Origin: SAR116 cluster bacterium AG-355-O21
GTDB lineage: Bacteria > Pseudomonadota > Alphaproteobacteria > Thalassobaculales > Thalassobaculaceae
Direction of reading: 5' to 3'
Length of the DNA stretch: 64,000 nucleotides
Assembly (NCBI GenBank): GCA_003280605.1
Contig: QCEM01000007.1
Span: forward strand, 1 to 64,000
In this document: in pieces, positions 51,273 through 60,610 of the stretch
Position numbering within the stretch: the stretch's first letter is position 1
Layout of the letters: every line of letters starts with the position of its first letter
Notes under the pieces: generated by a model
What the model saw: the letters and a program-made list of their open reading frames with translations, nothing else
What the model was told of the DNA's origin: nothing
Databases searched by the model: none
Translations under genes and position numbers: made by a program

Positions 51273-51878
51273 ATGAGCGATGAACAAGAAACGCCTCAAA
51301 AACCGGCCAAGCGACGCCAAGTGCGCAAAATCAGTGCGCAGTCACTGAATAATATCGCCCTGCATTATCTGCAACGTTATGCCAGTTCAGCTGAAAACCT
51401 TCGCCGCGTCCTGATGCGCCGGGTGATTCGCGCGGCAAAGCACCATGACAGCGATCCAGCCGATGGCGAACGTTTGGTCGACGCCTTAATTCAGCGTTTT
51501 CGCAGCAATGGTTTGCTCGATGATCAACGCTATGCCGAGGGCCGGGCAGTGAGCTTACGGCGTCGTGGCACCTCGCAGCGGTTGATTGCCCAAGGGCTGC
51601 GTCAAAAAGGCATCGGTGACGACGATATCGCCGCTGCATTGGCGCAGATCAACGCCGATCGAGATGACGATGAGGATATCGAGTTCGTAACTGCCTGCCG
51701 GCTGGCCCAAAGACGCCGCCTTGGACCGTTTCGAGCAGCCGAAAAAAGACCTCAGCACCAGCAACGTGATCTGGCCACTTTAGCCCGTGCCGGATTTGCC
51801 TATGATATCGCCCGCCGGGTAATCAGCCATGAAGATTGTGACGAGCTTACCGATTTGATTGCCAAGGCTGGCTTGTAG
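51273..51878 (+). CDS. recX: RecX-like regulatory protein
   Basis: 201 residues, helical, in the RecX family: ALHYLQRYASSAENLRRVLM then RRVIRAAKHH, DALIQRFRSNGLLDDQRYAE, GRAVSLRRRGTSQRLIAQGL and RQKGIGDDDI. The C-terminus (DLATLARAGFAYDIARRVIS) is the third three-helix unit. RecX binds RecA filaments and modulates recombination. It starts at the ATG at 51273; the upstream extension overlaps the divergent permease gene and is rejected. It is not next to recA here, and acs follows 55 bases downstream. Confidence 0.82.
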   Translation: MSDEQETPQKPAKRRQVRKISAQSLNNIALHYLQRYASSAENLRRVLMRRVIRAAKHHDSDPADGERLVDALIQRFRSNGLLDDQRYAEGRAVSLRRRGTSQRLIAQGLRQKGIGDDDIAAALAQINADRDDDEDIEFVTACRLAQRRRLGPFRAAEKRPQHQQRDLATLARAGFAYDIARRVISHEDCDELTDLIAKAGL

Positions 51879-51933
51879 TTCGTCGGAAATATAGCTACTG
51901 AATAAGGCAAAGCTAAAAGCAGAATGGGGAGAG

Positions 51934-53886
51934 ATGATGATGACTGACGGACATTTGTTTCCGGTCCCGCCTGCGGTCGCCGAAGCCGCGCGTATCGATA
52001 ACGCCAAATATCAAGAAATGTACGCTGCGTCGGTGGCTGACCCAGAGGCTTTTTGGGCCGAGCACGGCCAACGCATTGATTGGATAAAACCTTACAGTCA
52101 AATCAAAGACGTTTCTTATGCGGGCGATGATCTGCACATTAAATGGTTTTATGACGGCACCCTTAATGTGGCGGCGAATTGTCTGGACCGGCACTTAGAA
52201 ACCCGCGGTGATCAAACCGCCATCATCTGGGAAGGCGACGACCCTGGTGACGACAAAACCATCACCTATCGTGAGTTACACGCCGAAGTCTGCCGGTTTG
52301 CCAATGCCCTCAAGGGGCTGGGCGCAAAAAAAGGCGATCGCATCACCATTTATATGCCGATGATCCCGGAAGCGACGGTCGCAATGCTGGCCTGCGCGCG
52401 CATCGGTGCCGTGCATTCGGTTGTCTTCGGTGGGTTTTCACCGGACGCCCTAGCCGGCCGTATCCAAGACTGCGACAGCAGCATGATCATCACCGCCGAT
52501 GAAGGTGTGCGCGGTGGTCGCCCAATCCCATTGAAAGCCAATACCGATAAAGCCCTACAAAGCGCGCCGATGTGCCAGACCGTGGTGGTCGTCAAGCGCA
52601 CCGGCGGCGCGATCGATATGCACCCTGGCCGCGATCACTGGTACCATGACATTGTCGCAGCCGCCGATGCCGATTGCCCGGCCGAAGAAATGAACGCCGA
52701 AGATCCGTTATTCATTCTCTATACATCAGGCTCAACCGGTCAGCCAAAAGGCGTGATGCACACCTCCGGCGGCTATTTGGTCTATGCCTCGATGACGCAT
52801 GAATATGTTTTTGACTATCAACAGGGTGAAATCTACTGGTGTACGGCTGACGTCGGCTGGGTCACCGGGCACAGCTATATCGTTTATGGGCCGCTGGCCA
52901 ACGGGGCCACAACGCTGATGTTTGAAGGGGTGCCTAATTACCCGGATTCGCGCCGCTTTTGGCAAGTCTGTGACAAGCATCAGGTCAATATCTTCTACAC
53001 CGCTCCAACCGCTATTCGGGCCTTGATGCGCGAGGGCGATGCGCCCGTCAAAGCAACCAGCCGAGCAAGCTTGCGTCTACTTGGGTCGGTCGGCGAGCCA
53101 ATCAATCCAGAAGCCTGGATGTGGTATTATGATGTGGTCGGCGACAGTCGCTGTCCGATTGTCGATACCTGGTGGCAGACTGAAACGGGTGGTATTTTAA
53201 TCACCCCATTGCCAGGTGCGACAGCCTTGAAACCAGGCTCAGCCACGCGCCCGTTCTTTGGCATTAAACCGATCATCGTCGATGCCGAAGGCCAAGAGCT
53301 GAGCGGTACCACCGAAGGTAATTTGTGCATTGCGGATAGTTGGCCGGGGCAAATGCGGACTGTTTACGGCGACCATGAGCGCTTTGTGCAGACCTATTTT
53401 TCAACTTTCCCAGGTCGTTACTTTACCGGCGATGGTTGCCGCCGGGATAGCGATGGGTATTACTGGATCACTGGCCGCGTCGATGACGTGATTAATGTTT
53501 CCGGCCATCGCATGGGCACGGCAGAAGTAGAAAGCGCCCTGGTTGCCCATCAGGATGTTGCCGAAGCTGCCGTTGTCGGTGCCCCGCATGAGATCAAAGG
53601 GCAAGGTATTTATGCCTATGTCACCCTGAATGTCGGGATCGAGCCGACAGAAACCCTGCAACGTGAATTGGTGCAATGGGTCAGAAAAGAAATTGGCCCT
53701 ATCGCCAGTCCAGATTGGCTGCAATGGGCGCCCGGCCTGCCGAAAACCCGATCTGGGAAAATTATGCGGCGGATTTTGCGAAAGATTGCCGAAGATGATT
53801 TTTCAAACCTTGGCGATACCTCAACCCTCGCTGATCCGTCGGTTGTTGACGACTTAATCGACAATCGCCAAAACCACATCAACTGA
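51934..53886 (+). CDS. acs: Acetyl-CoA synthetase
   Basis: 650 residues, the normal Acs length. N-terminal ACAS domain ([28 protein letters not shown]), the P-loop [36 protein letters not shown], the hinge [37 protein letters not shown] and the acetylation-site Lys in [19 protein letters not shown]. It converts acetate to acetyl-CoA via acetyl-AMP. GGGGAGAG precedes three consecutive ATGs (51934, 51937, 51940). Glyoxalase I follows 35 bases later, possibly in the same transcript. Confidence 0.96.
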   Translation: MMMTDGHLFPVPPAVAEAARIDNAKYQEMYAASVADPEAFWAEHGQRIDWIKPYSQIKDVSYAGDDLHIKWFYDGTLNVAANCLDRHLETRGDQTAIIWEGDDPGDDKTITYRELHAEVCRFANALKGLGAKKGDRITIYMPMIPEATVAMLACARIGAVHSVVFGGFSPDALAGRIQDCDSSMIITADEGVRGGRPIPLKANTDKALQSAPMCQTVVVVKRTGGAIDMHPGRDHWYHDIVAAADADCPAEEMNAEDPLFILYTSGSTGQPKGVMHTSGGYLVYASMTHEYVFDYQQGEIYWCTADVGWVTGHSYIVYGPLANGATTLMFEGVPNYPDSRRFWQVCDKHQVNIFYTAPTAIRALMREGDAPVKATSRASLRLLGSVGEPINPEAWMWYYDVVGDSRCPIVDTWWQTETGGILITPLPGATALKPGSATRPFFGIKPIIVDAEGQELSGTTEGNLCIADSWPGQMRTVYGDHERFVQTYFSTFPGRYFTGDGCRRDSDGYYWITGRVDDVINVSGHRMGTAEVESALVAHQDVAEAAVVGAPHEIKGQGIYAYVTLNVGIEPTETLQRELVQWVRKEIGPIASPDWLQWAPGLPKTRSGKIMRRILRKIAEDDFSNLGDTSTLADPSVVDDLIDNRQNHIN

Positions 53887-53921
53887 TTGATTTGATACCT
53901 GCCCATAAAGGAGCCTGCTTC

Positions 53922-54362
53922 ATGCGCTATTTACACACTATGGTCCGTGTTCGTGACGATAAAGCGGCAATTGAGTTCTATTGCCAACAGCTTGGCATGG
54001 TCGAAATTCGCCGTTACGACAGCGAGCCTGGCCGTTTCACCAATATTTTTCTGGCCGCGCCAGGCGATGCGGATACGGCTGCTGAATCCAAAGCACCGGT
54101 TTTAGAATTGACCTATAATTGGGATCCGGAAGATTACACCGGTGGCCGTAATTTCGGGCATTTAGCTTTCGAAACCGACGATATTTATGCCCTTTGCCAG
54201 AAGTTGCAGGATAGCGGCGTGACCATCAATCGGCCACCACGCGACGGCCGCATGGCTTTTGTCCGCTCACCTGACGGGATTTCAATTGAGCTGTTGCAAA
54301 AAGGTGAGGCCTTGGAAGCAGCTGAGCCTTGGGCCTCAATGGGCAATACCGGCAGCTGGTAA
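53922..54362 (+). CDS. gloA: Lactoylglutathione lyase (glyoxalase I)
   Basis: 146 residues, one VOC-fold subunit: RYLHTMVRVRDDKAAIEFYC, LGMVEIRRYDSEPGRFTNIF, ELTYNWDPEDYTGGRNFGHL and SPDGISIELLQKGE. The metal ligands would be His at the N-terminus (YLHTMVRV), Glu of LELTYNW, His of GHLAFE and Glu of ISIELL. It converts the methylglyoxal-glutathione hemithioacetal to S-lactoylglutathione. The ATG at 53922 follows AAAGGAG, so the earlier in-frame start is rejected. It lies 35 bases after acs and converges on the TauE gene. Confidence 0.93.
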   Translation: MRYLHTMVRVRDDKAAIEFYCQQLGMVEIRRYDSEPGRFTNIFLAAPGDADTAAESKAPVLELTYNWDPEDYTGGRNFGHLAFETDDIYALCQKLQDSGVTINRPPRDGRMAFVRSPDGISIELLQKGEALEAAEPWASMGNTGSW

Positions 54363-54391
54363 GCGGTGCAGATTTAACCGCCGCCGCTGGG

Positions 54392-55153
54392 TCACAAAAC
54401 CAGGCTTGAAATCGCAACCAGCGAAATCAAGCCAAGGGCCAGGCGGCGGTAGGTCTGCTCGCTGGCGAATTTAAACAACCGGGCGCCAAGGTAGAGCGAA
54501 ACACCATATACCGGCGCCAGCATTAGGATCAAAATCCACACCCGCGCGGACATCAAATCACCGGCGAGATAGGCGAGAAAGCTGATGATGCCGGTAAACC
54601 CGAAATAGGTCAGAATATTGTTGCGCGTACGGCTGGCGTTTATTTGGCCGGCCAACCAGAAAATCACAATGATCGGCCCTGCAAGCGAAATAAGACCGCC
54701 GCAAAACCCGGCCGCCCCCCCGATAATGGCAGTCGACGGCAGCGATACCGGCTTGCTATACCGCCAGCCACTGGCAAGCAAGATCACGGCCAGCAAAACA
54801 AACCCCGAAACAATCCACCGGATCAGCATTGGGTCCAAAATAATCAGCGCCCAAATCCCCAACGGGATGGCCACCATACTTCCAACCACCAAAGCGATAA
54901 CAGGGCGCCAATGACAGTGCCGGGCGGCACGAACCGCCATTGGCATGGTTAAGATCGAGTCCATGACCGACAAGGTCGGCACCGCCGCCAATGGCCCAAG
55001 CACGGCAATCAGCACCGGCATCATGACCATGGCCGCGCCAAAGCCCGAAAACCCGCGCATCAGACCGCCCAAAACGGCCGCCCCGAAAAGCAAGGCCGCA
55101 GGCAGCGGTCGCAGGTCAATCAGCGCCAACCAATCTGCCACCACAGGCACCAT
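54392..55153 (-). CDS. TauE/SafE family sulfite/sulfonate exporter-like permease
   Basis: 253 residues, about 7-8 membrane segments, with the duplicated TauE/SafE motifs: AAVLGGLMRGFSGFGAAMVM in the first half and GGAAGFCGGLISLAGPIIV in the second. Members export sulfite, sulfoacetate or other small sulphur anions; many are uncharacterised. It is the last gene of the minus-strand operon with the cupin dioxygenase-like and hotdog proteins (83-base gap to the latter), which strengthens a sulphur link. That link is inference. Confidence 0.85.
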   Translation of the reverse strand: MVPVVADWLALIDLRPLPAALLFGAAVLGGLMRGFSGFGAAMVMMPVLIAVLGPLAAVPTLSVMDSILTMPMAVRAARHCHWRPVIALVVGSMVAIPLGIWALIILDPMLIRWIVSGFVLLAVILLASGWRYSKPVSLPSTAIIGGAAGFCGGLISLAGPIIVIFWLAGQINASRTRNNILTYFGFTGIISFLAYLAGDLMSARVWILILMLAPVYGVSLYLGARLFKFASEQTYRRLALGLISLVAISSLVL

Positions 55154-55236
55154 TTCAGTGGCAATTTTTCACGAAAAAGCCGCCGACTGGCCTTCTAAGG
55201 GTTGATGCTGTGGCCACCGGCGGACGCAGCATGGCC

Positions 55237-56034
55237 TTAATCTGCCGCTGTCTGGCGTGGCTCAAAAATCGCGGTATGGCGAATTTCAGCAACCAAACCA
55301 GCGGCGTTACCAACAGCGACATCCAGCTCGACAAAGCGATGGCCACGTTTTTCATAACTGCCGGCAACCTGCGCCCGCGCCTGCAACTGGTCACCGACCC
55401 ATGCCGGTGCAAAATGTTGCACGGTACTGCCCACATGAATCCAAGGCCCCAACACGACGTTATCTTTCAATGCCGCATTGGCCAGCCGAAGAACCAGCCC
55501 CGGGTGCACATGGCGATCCGTTTGGTACAGCGCCAAATCATCACTGACCCACGCACGATAGTCGCTCAGTGCCGCTGGTGTGCACGCAAAGCCAACAGTC
55601 CCCAAAACCATGCCTTCAGGCAGCGTTTCAAAGCTGGCCGCCGGCCGCGCATCAGCTTTCGGTAACGGCTTTTCAGGCATGTTCGATAAACGCCGGACAG
55701 CCGTTTCAGCGTTTAATCCGGCCCGCCCGGTGGCGCAAATTTTATCGCCCACGCGGACGTCAATGATCATCTGTTCATCGGCGTCCAAAGTTCCGCTGAT
55801 ATGGGTTTCATCACCATCATAAACAGGCTGATTGAAGCGCGCTGATAACCAACCACGGTCAAACCAGTCGGGGCCCCATTGCGCCACCGCCGGGTGCGTC
55901 ATATAGGCGTAAACCTCGACCCCTGGGACCAGACCGCCAACAAAGCCATAACGTTGCGCGACGGTATCATCATGCATCCGGTTTTCGGAATCCTTGGCCG
56001 TATTAAATGCCCTGAGGTGGTGGTTTAAAGTCAT
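55237..56034 (-). CDS. MaoC-like/FAS1-like hotdog protein
   Basis: 265 residues, probably two hotdog halves. The N-terminal segment FNTAKDSENRMHDDTVAQRY then GFVGGLVPGVEVYAYMTHP is characteristic of MaoC-type dehydratases (the His in NRMHDD), and the C-terminal part HVGSTVQHFAPAWVGDQLQA with EIRHTAIFEPR is the second hotdog. It would hydrate, dehydrate or hydrolyse an acyl thioester. The ATG at 56034 shares one base with the cupin stop (TAATG), so the two are coupled. Substrate unknown; in this operon perhaps a sulphur-containing acyl-CoA. Confidence 0.75.
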   Translation of the reverse strand: MTLNHHLRAFNTAKDSENRMHDDTVAQRYGFVGGLVPGVEVYAYMTHPAVAQWGPDWFDRGWLSARFNQPVYDGDETHISGTLDADEQMIIDVRVGDKICATGRAGLNAETAVRRLSNMPEKPLPKADARPAASFETLPEGMVLGTVGFACTPAALSDYRAWVSDDLALYQTDRHVHPGLVLRLANAALKDNVVLGPWIHVGSTVQHFAPAWVGDQLQARAQVAGSYEKRGHRFVELDVAVGNAAGLVAEIRHTAIFEPRQTAAD

Positions 56035-56666
56035 TATGGGTCTACCCTGATCATCTGCGTCGGCGGCGGCATGATAGCTGCCACCGTGTCATAAAAGCCA
56101 TCGAAATGGCCGCAGGCATCATATTTCACCCGCTCGATTTGTTGTTCGACGGCAAGCCCGTATAAATGCAGCGACATGGTCGTTTGCTGACCACCGTCAA
56201 AGCGGATTGAATGCACATCGAGCGGCCCCAGAACCAAGCCGCGGCCGGCACCGACCGGCACCTCGGTACGGGCCTGCACACGAATGTCGGTTGCCGCTTC
56301 TCCAAACTGCTCTCGGGCATATAAGATATTTGTTTCAACACCGCTTATACCGGCGATCACCGCCCAGGTCTTGTGATTATGTGGCGGCACCCAGTCACAT
56401 TGCCGGCCAACCAGCAAGTAGAGGGCGAAACGACCATCATCATCCGCATGCAAGAAATAGGTTTGATCGCTGCCGTCAGCCGCCGTCGGAAAATCTTCGC
56501 AATTGAAAATACCGCTGCCGGCAAGCTTGATCAGCTCCGTCTTCACGGCAGCTAACCGGGCCGGCGCTGCCTCGGCCCCCTGATCCAGGCTTCGAACGCG
56601 GCTTAAGGTTTCCGCAATATGCACTTGGCGTCGCTCGTTAGCATCTTGTTCCGGTATCGTGATCAC
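56034..56666 (-). CDS. Cupin thiol dioxygenase-like protein (cysteine/3-mercaptopropionate dioxygenase type)
   Basis: 210 residues with a single cupin barrel. The iron ligands fit H96 and H98 (VPPHNHKTWAV) and H152 (LGPLDVHSIRF), and the catalytic Ser-His-Tyr triad fits S165, H167, Y169 (TMSLHLYG). Spacing agrees with mammalian cysteine dioxygenase (H86, H88, H140, S153, H155, Y157), including the 13-residue step from third His to Ser. So it should oxidise a thiol (cysteine, 3-mercaptopropionate or another) to a sulfinate in the cytoplasm. Coupled by a four-base overlap to the upstream membrane protein and by one base to the hotdog gene. The exact thiol is unknown; a non-thiol cupin remains possible but less likely. 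Confidence 0.78.
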   Translation of the reverse strand: MITIPEQDANERRQVHIAETLSRVRSLDQGAEAAPARLAAVKTELIKLAGSGIFNCEDFPTAADGSDQTYFLHADDDGRFALYLLVGRQCDWVPPHNHKTWAVIAGISGVETNILYAREQFGEAATDIRVQARTEVPVGAGRGLVLGPLDVHSIRFDGGQQTTMSLHLYGLAVEQQIERVKYDACGHFDGFYDTVAAIMPPPTQMIRVDP

Positions 56667-57385
56667 CTGATCCCCCCATTATTTTTGTTTTTCATTACCT
56701 GTCCGACAGTTTCTTCATCATTCTTTTCCGCCCAGCCTTTGAGCCAGCGGTCCAACAACAACAAACAGCCAATGGCCAGCATACAGGCCACCGACAGACG
56801 CAGCCAAAACGGCCATGCGGAAAAGCTGACCGGTGTAAAGCCAATCGCCATGGTCAAGACGGCAGCGACCATCCGCCCACCGTGATGCCGCAGCTGTGTT
56901 GACCAGCGCCAGGATTGTTGCCGAAATCGTCTAAGGTCACCAATCGCCAGTGTTGCACCGCCAAGGCCTAAGACAATCAATCCCATGGCCTGCGGCTCCC
57001 GGGTCCAGCCGTCCAACCCCCAGGCCGTTGCCGCCGCACTTGCAATCAATACAAACTGCGCACTGCCCTTGTCGATCGGGCCAACCCGCGACCACGTTTT
57101 AAGGTAATCCGACGCCCCTGCCTGCGCGATGGTGTGAATCCGGTACCCTGATAACGCCAGGTAGAATGCCAAAATCCCAACCAACATCATAAAGATGTTA
57201 TTGCGCTCGAAAGCCACGGTCATGCCGGCAATGAAAAAGACCGATATGGCGATTAAAAATCCGCGCCCTGCCAGACGATGCAGACGACCGCCTTTGGCCA
57301 GCACGATCGCTGCCGCTGCAAAGCCAATTGCGGCCAACCCGAAAACCCCGTGAATCTGAAAAATAAGGTCAATTGGCAGCATCAT
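56663..57385 (-). CDS. DUF2306-like membrane protein
   Basis: 240 residues with seven or eight membrane segments. The family-like N-terminal loop GGRLHRLAGRGFLIAISVFF with His residues and the conserved Arg-Gly, and QLRHHGGRMVAAVLTMAIGF later, match DUF2306-like integral membrane proteins. No function is established. It is the first gene of the operon and overlaps the thiol dioxygenase-like gene by four bases (ATGA). The position suggests a role with the sulphur module, perhaps redox or transport; that is speculation. It is 183 bases from the methyltransferase gene, where I see no recognised element. Confidence 0.7.
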   Translation of the reverse strand: MMLPIDLIFQIHGVFGLAAIGFAAAAIVLAKGGRLHRLAGRGFLIAISVFFIAGMTVAFERNNIFMMLVGILAFYLALSGYRIHTIAQAGASDYLKTWSRVGPIDKGSAQFVLIASAAATAWGLDGWTREPQAMGLIVLGLGGATLAIGDLRRFRQQSWRWSTQLRHHGGRMVAAVLTMAIGFTPVSFSAWPFWLRLSVACMLAIGCLLLLDRWLKGWAEKNDEETVGQVMKNKNNGGIR

Positions 57386-57568
57386 TACACGACCTATTTA
57401 TTCAATTCCTGGTTGTTAAAACCCACAGGACACCCCAACACAGCAACCATAAGCTACGCCATTTTCGACACCAAAGGCCGTTTAGAAAGCGTCCTTATAG
57501 AGTTTGATTCTACGCTTATCTCCGGGCCTTGTCACCATCTTGGGTAGTAACGGCGGAAATTTTGATGT

Positions 57569-58477
57569 TCATGTGAGCACAGCGCCCAGCGGGGTTTGTC
57601 CGGAACCGGGTTGCAGCGGCTTTTGTTGGCCGTCGCCCGGTGCCCAAGCGGTCATAAATAAAAGCTCGAAAGTCACACTTAGGCGGCCGTCAGCGGCAGC
57701 AAAACGCTCTTGGTAGAGGTCTGCCATGCGGGCAAAGGTTTGCCGTCTGCTAAAGGTGCGGCGCCGGGCGACCAAGACATTGGTTTCGGCCATCCCGCGA
57801 AGATCGGCAAACAGCGCAAAAACATCGTTATAGGTGACCGTCAGACGATCGGTATCAACCACCGGCAAAGCGAAGCCTGCACGCTGCAGCAAGCCGCCAA
57901 GATCACGAATTTCAACGCTTGGGGCGACCCGCGGGCTAACCCCACCTTCAATTTCCAGCTCAGCGTTCATCATCGCTTGGCGCAGCTCAATCAGGCTCTC
58001 ACCCCCCAACATGGCCCCTAAAAACAGACCGTCCGGGCGTAGACTGCGGCGAATTTGAACCAGGCTGCCAGGTAAATCATTTAGGACATGCAAACCGGAG
58101 GCGGCCAGAATGGCGTCCTGACTGGCCGCCGCGAGCGGCAAAAGCTCACTGTCGGCAACGGCCATTAAGGGCGCATTCATCGACCCCGTCAGCGGTAGCT
58201 GCGGACCCCCCTGGACGGCGGTGCCGAACCTGGCCACCGGGGCCAGAAGCTGAAGCTGTTGAACGCGCCGTTGCACTGCCGGGTGATTGGCCAACAAATC
58301 GTCACGGGCATCAAGTTCCACCGCCGTGCCGAATGTTCGGTCAATATCCAGCAAGCGATCCGCCAGCCGATCAACCATTTCCCGGCGCAAAAAATTATGC
58401 GCTTGCCAATCGGCAGCGGCCCGATGCAGCCGTCGCCGAAGCAGGGCACGATCAAAAATTTTTGGTGGTTGGCTCAT
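57569..58477 (-). CDS. SAM-dependent methyltransferase, NDUFAF5/BioC-like
   Basis: 302 residues. Layout resembles the alphaproteobacterial homologue of the complex I assembly factor NDUFAF5: N-terminal IFDRALLRRRLHRAAADWQA then HNFLRREMVDRLADRLLDI (a helical start), central ILAASGLHVLNDLPGSLVQI and RRSLRPDGLFLGAMLGGESL, and the C-terminal RRRTFSRRQTFARMADLYQE. The SAM-binding glycine motif is weak. In other alphaproteobacteria it neighbours comF-grxC, as here. It may modify an NADH-dehydrogenase subunit; BioC-like malonyl methylation is the alternative. I start at the ATG at 58477. Divergent from comF by 69 bases. Confidence 0.75.
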   Translation of the reverse strand: MSQPPKIFDRALLRRRLHRAAADWQAHNFLRREMVDRLADRLLDIDRTFGTAVELDARDDLLANHPAVQRRVQQLQLLAPVARFGTAVQGGPQLPLTGSMNAPLMAVADSELLPLAAASQDAILAASGLHVLNDLPGSLVQIRRSLRPDGLFLGAMLGGESLIELRQAMMNAELEIEGGVSPRVAPSVEIRDLGGLLQRAGFALPVVDTDRLTVTYNDVFALFADLRGMAETNVLVARRRTFSRRQTFARMADLYQERFAAADGRLSVTFELLFMTAWAPGDGQQKPLQPGSGQTPLGAVLT

Positions 58478-58546
58478 CGCGTGGTTATGCAAAAATCTCT
58501 CTTATCTGTCCATGACCAGAACATGGTGCGTTTACAGAAATCCGCA

Positions 58547-59286
58547 ATGGCGCGGCACATTATCAAACTGTCGCAAAGTTTTGCCGACTTTGTCTTGCCG
58601 CCGCGCTGCTTGCTTTGCCGTGATCTGGTGACGGCCAATAGCGGCCTTTGTCCCGACTGCTGGAACAAACAGCGTTTTATCGCTCCACCGCTGTGCGATC
58701 GTTGCGGCCTGCCATTTGCCTTTGCCGATCAATTGGCCGGCGACGGGGTACAATTTTGCGCCGCATGCCTTGCCAAGCCACCCCTGTTCTCGCGCGCCCG
58801 CGCCGCCCTGATCTATGACGATGCCAGTCGCCCGCTGGTGCTGAACTTCAAGCATGGCGACCAGCTGCATATGGCCAAAGCCTTGGCCATGTGGATGGCG
58901 CAAGCTGGCGCACCGTTATTAACGGACTGCGACATGATACTGCCTGTCCCATTGCACCCCAAACGGCTGTTCTCGCGGCGTTTCAATCAAGCAGCGGTTC
59001 TTGCCAAGCATATTGCACAGATCCATGGAACACCCTTAATCAATTGATTTTGAGACACATTCGGGCAACCCCATCACAGGGCGAACGACGCCGGGCGGAG
59101 CGCCATCGTAATGTAACTGGTGCTTTCAGAGTGACTGCGGCCGGACGGTCGTTAATCGCTGACCGCCGTATTTTAGTGGTCGATGATGTGCACACGACCG
59201 GGGCGACCTTGTCGGCCGTCACGGCAACATTGCTGCAGGCCGGGGCGGCTAAGGTTGATGCACTAACCCTTGCACGAGTGCCTTAA
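58547..59286 (+). pseudogene. comF: ComF family phosphoribosyltransferase-like protein, frameshifted
   Basis: The first frame gives FADFVLPPRCLLCRDL, zinc-ribbon Cys pairs (CPDC, CDRC, CAAC), FKHGDQLHMAKALAMWM and LPVPLHPKRLFSRRFNQAA, then ends with a TGA at 59045-59047 after HGTPLIN. The next frame continues the family sequence LILRHIRATPSQ, ERRRAERHRNVTGAF and the PRPP motif RRILVVDDVHTTGATLS. A single-base deletion (or two-base insertion) around 59030-59047 would explain it. The gene is conserved in this neighbourhood (methyltransferase-comF-grxC-nit), so a sequencing error or a recent mutation is likely. ComF family proteins act in DNA uptake; in alphaproteobacteria the role is unclear. 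Start codon 58547 is tentative (58523 also possible). Confidence 0.8.
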
Positions 59287-59385
59287 AAATCATCAATGCC
59301 CTAGACGATTGACGCGGAAACCCGTAACACTTCACATGCTTGACCGGGTCCACCCGGCAGGCTGTAACCATTAATGAGAGATAAA

Positions 59386-59649
59386 ATGGCTAAAGTTGAA
59401 ATATATACGACCATGCTCTGTGGTTTCTGCTATCGCGCCAAAGCGTTGCTGACCGAAAAGGGTGTCGATTTCATCGAATATGATGTCGATGAAACAGCTG
59501 GCTTACGCCAGAAGATGCGTGATCGTAGCAATGGTGCGCGAACGGTGCCGCAGATCTTTATCAACGATCAGCACGTCGGTGGCTCAGACGATCTGGCCGC
59601 ATTAAACGCTGCTGGCAAGCTTGATGGTTTGTTGGCCGCCGGCAATTAA
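59386..59649 (+). CDS. grxC: Glutaredoxin
   Basis: 87 residues, GrxC-like thioredoxin fold. The active site is CGFC (C12, C15) instead of the common CPYC, a variant also seen in alphaproteobacterial glutaredoxins; TVPQIFINDQHVGGSDDL holds the cis-Pro and glutathione site. It reduces disulfides and mixed glutathione disulfides. It starts at the ATG at 59386, after GAGAG; the longer frame from 59374 adds four residues. It follows comF (gap about 100 bases with a short CCGGGT/ACCCGG hairpin) and precedes the nitrilase gene by 30 bases. Confidence 0.95.
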   Translation: MAKVEIYTTMLCGFCYRAKALLTEKGVDFIEYDVDETAGLRQKMRDRSNGARTVPQIFINDQHVGGSDDLAALNAAGKLDGLLAAGN

Positions 59650-59679
59650 CGCCCGGCAAGGCCCAAAACGGAGGACCGC

Positions 59680-60537
59680 ATGAGCAAACTGACCGTCGCC
59701 TGCGTACAAACAAATTCCAAACGTGAGCCTGCAGACAATATCCGTGAGATCAGCCCGATGATCCGCGAGGCCAAAGCTCGCGGCGCTGATTTGATCACCA
59801 CGCCTGAAATTGTCGGCATGTTTGAGCCGAAACGGAAGCTTGCGTTGCAAACCGCCCAGCCAGAAGCCGAGCATGACGTCCTCGCGTCTTTTCGGGCGCT
59901 GGCGGCCGAACTCTCAACTTGGTTATTGATTGGCTCGATCTCGATCAAGCTGAGCGACGAAAAGCTCTCTAATCGCAGCTATTTGATCGACCCTGATGGC
60001 GCCATCGTCGCCCGTTATTCAAAAATCCATATGTTTGACGTGCAGGTCGGCGACGGCTCTACCTATCGCGAATCCGGCACCTATGAGCCCGGCACAGAAG
60101 CCGTTTTGGCAGCGACGCCCTGGGGTCCACTGGGGATGACGATTTGCTATGATATTCGCTTTCCGCATCTGTATCGCAACCTGGCGCAAGCAGGCGCCGG
60201 CATCATCACCGCCCCGGCCGCCTTCACCAAAGTGACCGGCGAAGCTCATTGGCATGTGCTGCAGCGCGCCCGGGCGATTGAAAATGGCTGTTACATTATT
60301 TCCGCCGCACAAACGGGCGAACACGCCGAAGGCCGCAAGACGTACGGACATTCGGTGATTGTCGCACCTTGGGGCGAAGTGTTGGCCGATGCCGGCGACG
60401 CACCCGGCGTGATTACCGCTGAAATTGACTTAGCGGCGGTCAATAAAGCACGCGGAAAAGTGCCGTCGCTGACCCATGACCGGCCCTATACGGCGGCCAC
60501 ATTGCAGTCTGCCGCCATGGACGCCGCCGACGGTTAG
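59680..60537 (+). CDS. Carbon-nitrogen hydrolase (Nit/omega-amidase family)
   Basis: 285 residues. The nitrilase triad is E43 (TTPEIVG), K115 (RYSKIHMFD) and C156 (GMTICYDIRFPHLYR). This pattern, plus placement after grxC, matches the alphaproteobacterial Nit2-type protein, which hydrolyses omega-amides or deaminated glutathione (repair of dGSH). The latter fits the glutaredoxin neighbour. The gene ends 26 bases before a strong hairpin separating it from metY on the other strand. Family firm; deaminated glutathione amidase is the preferred reading. Confidence 0.9.
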   Translation: MSKLTVACVQTNSKREPADNIREISPMIREAKARGADLITTPEIVGMFEPKRKLALQTAQPEAEHDVLASFRALAAELSTWLLIGSISIKLSDEKLSNRSYLIDPDGAIVARYSKIHMFDVQVGDGSTYRESGTYEPGTEAVLAATPWGPLGMTICYDIRFPHLYRNLAQAGAGIITAPAAFTKVTGEAHWHVLQRARAIENGCYIISAAQTGEHAEGRKTYGHSVIVAPWGEVLADAGDAPGVITAEIDLAAVNKARGKVPSLTHDRPYTAATLQSAAMDAADG

Positions 60538-60555
60538 GTCGGCGCCAAAAGCAAC

Positions 60556-60587
60556 AAAGCGCCGGTGACACGTGCCGCCAGCGCTTT
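60556..60587. terminator. Hairpin between convergent nitrilase and metY genes
   Basis: AAAGCGC (60556-60562) pairs perfectly with GCGCTTT (60581-60587), enclosing an 18-base segment that can pair further (CGG with CCG). The AAA/TTT ends of the stem give short U-like ends for both directions. It is 18 bases after the nitrilase stop, so it likely serves both genes. Confidence 0.55.
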
Positions 60588-60610
60588 GCCGATGGTGTTT
60601 CCAGCAACGG

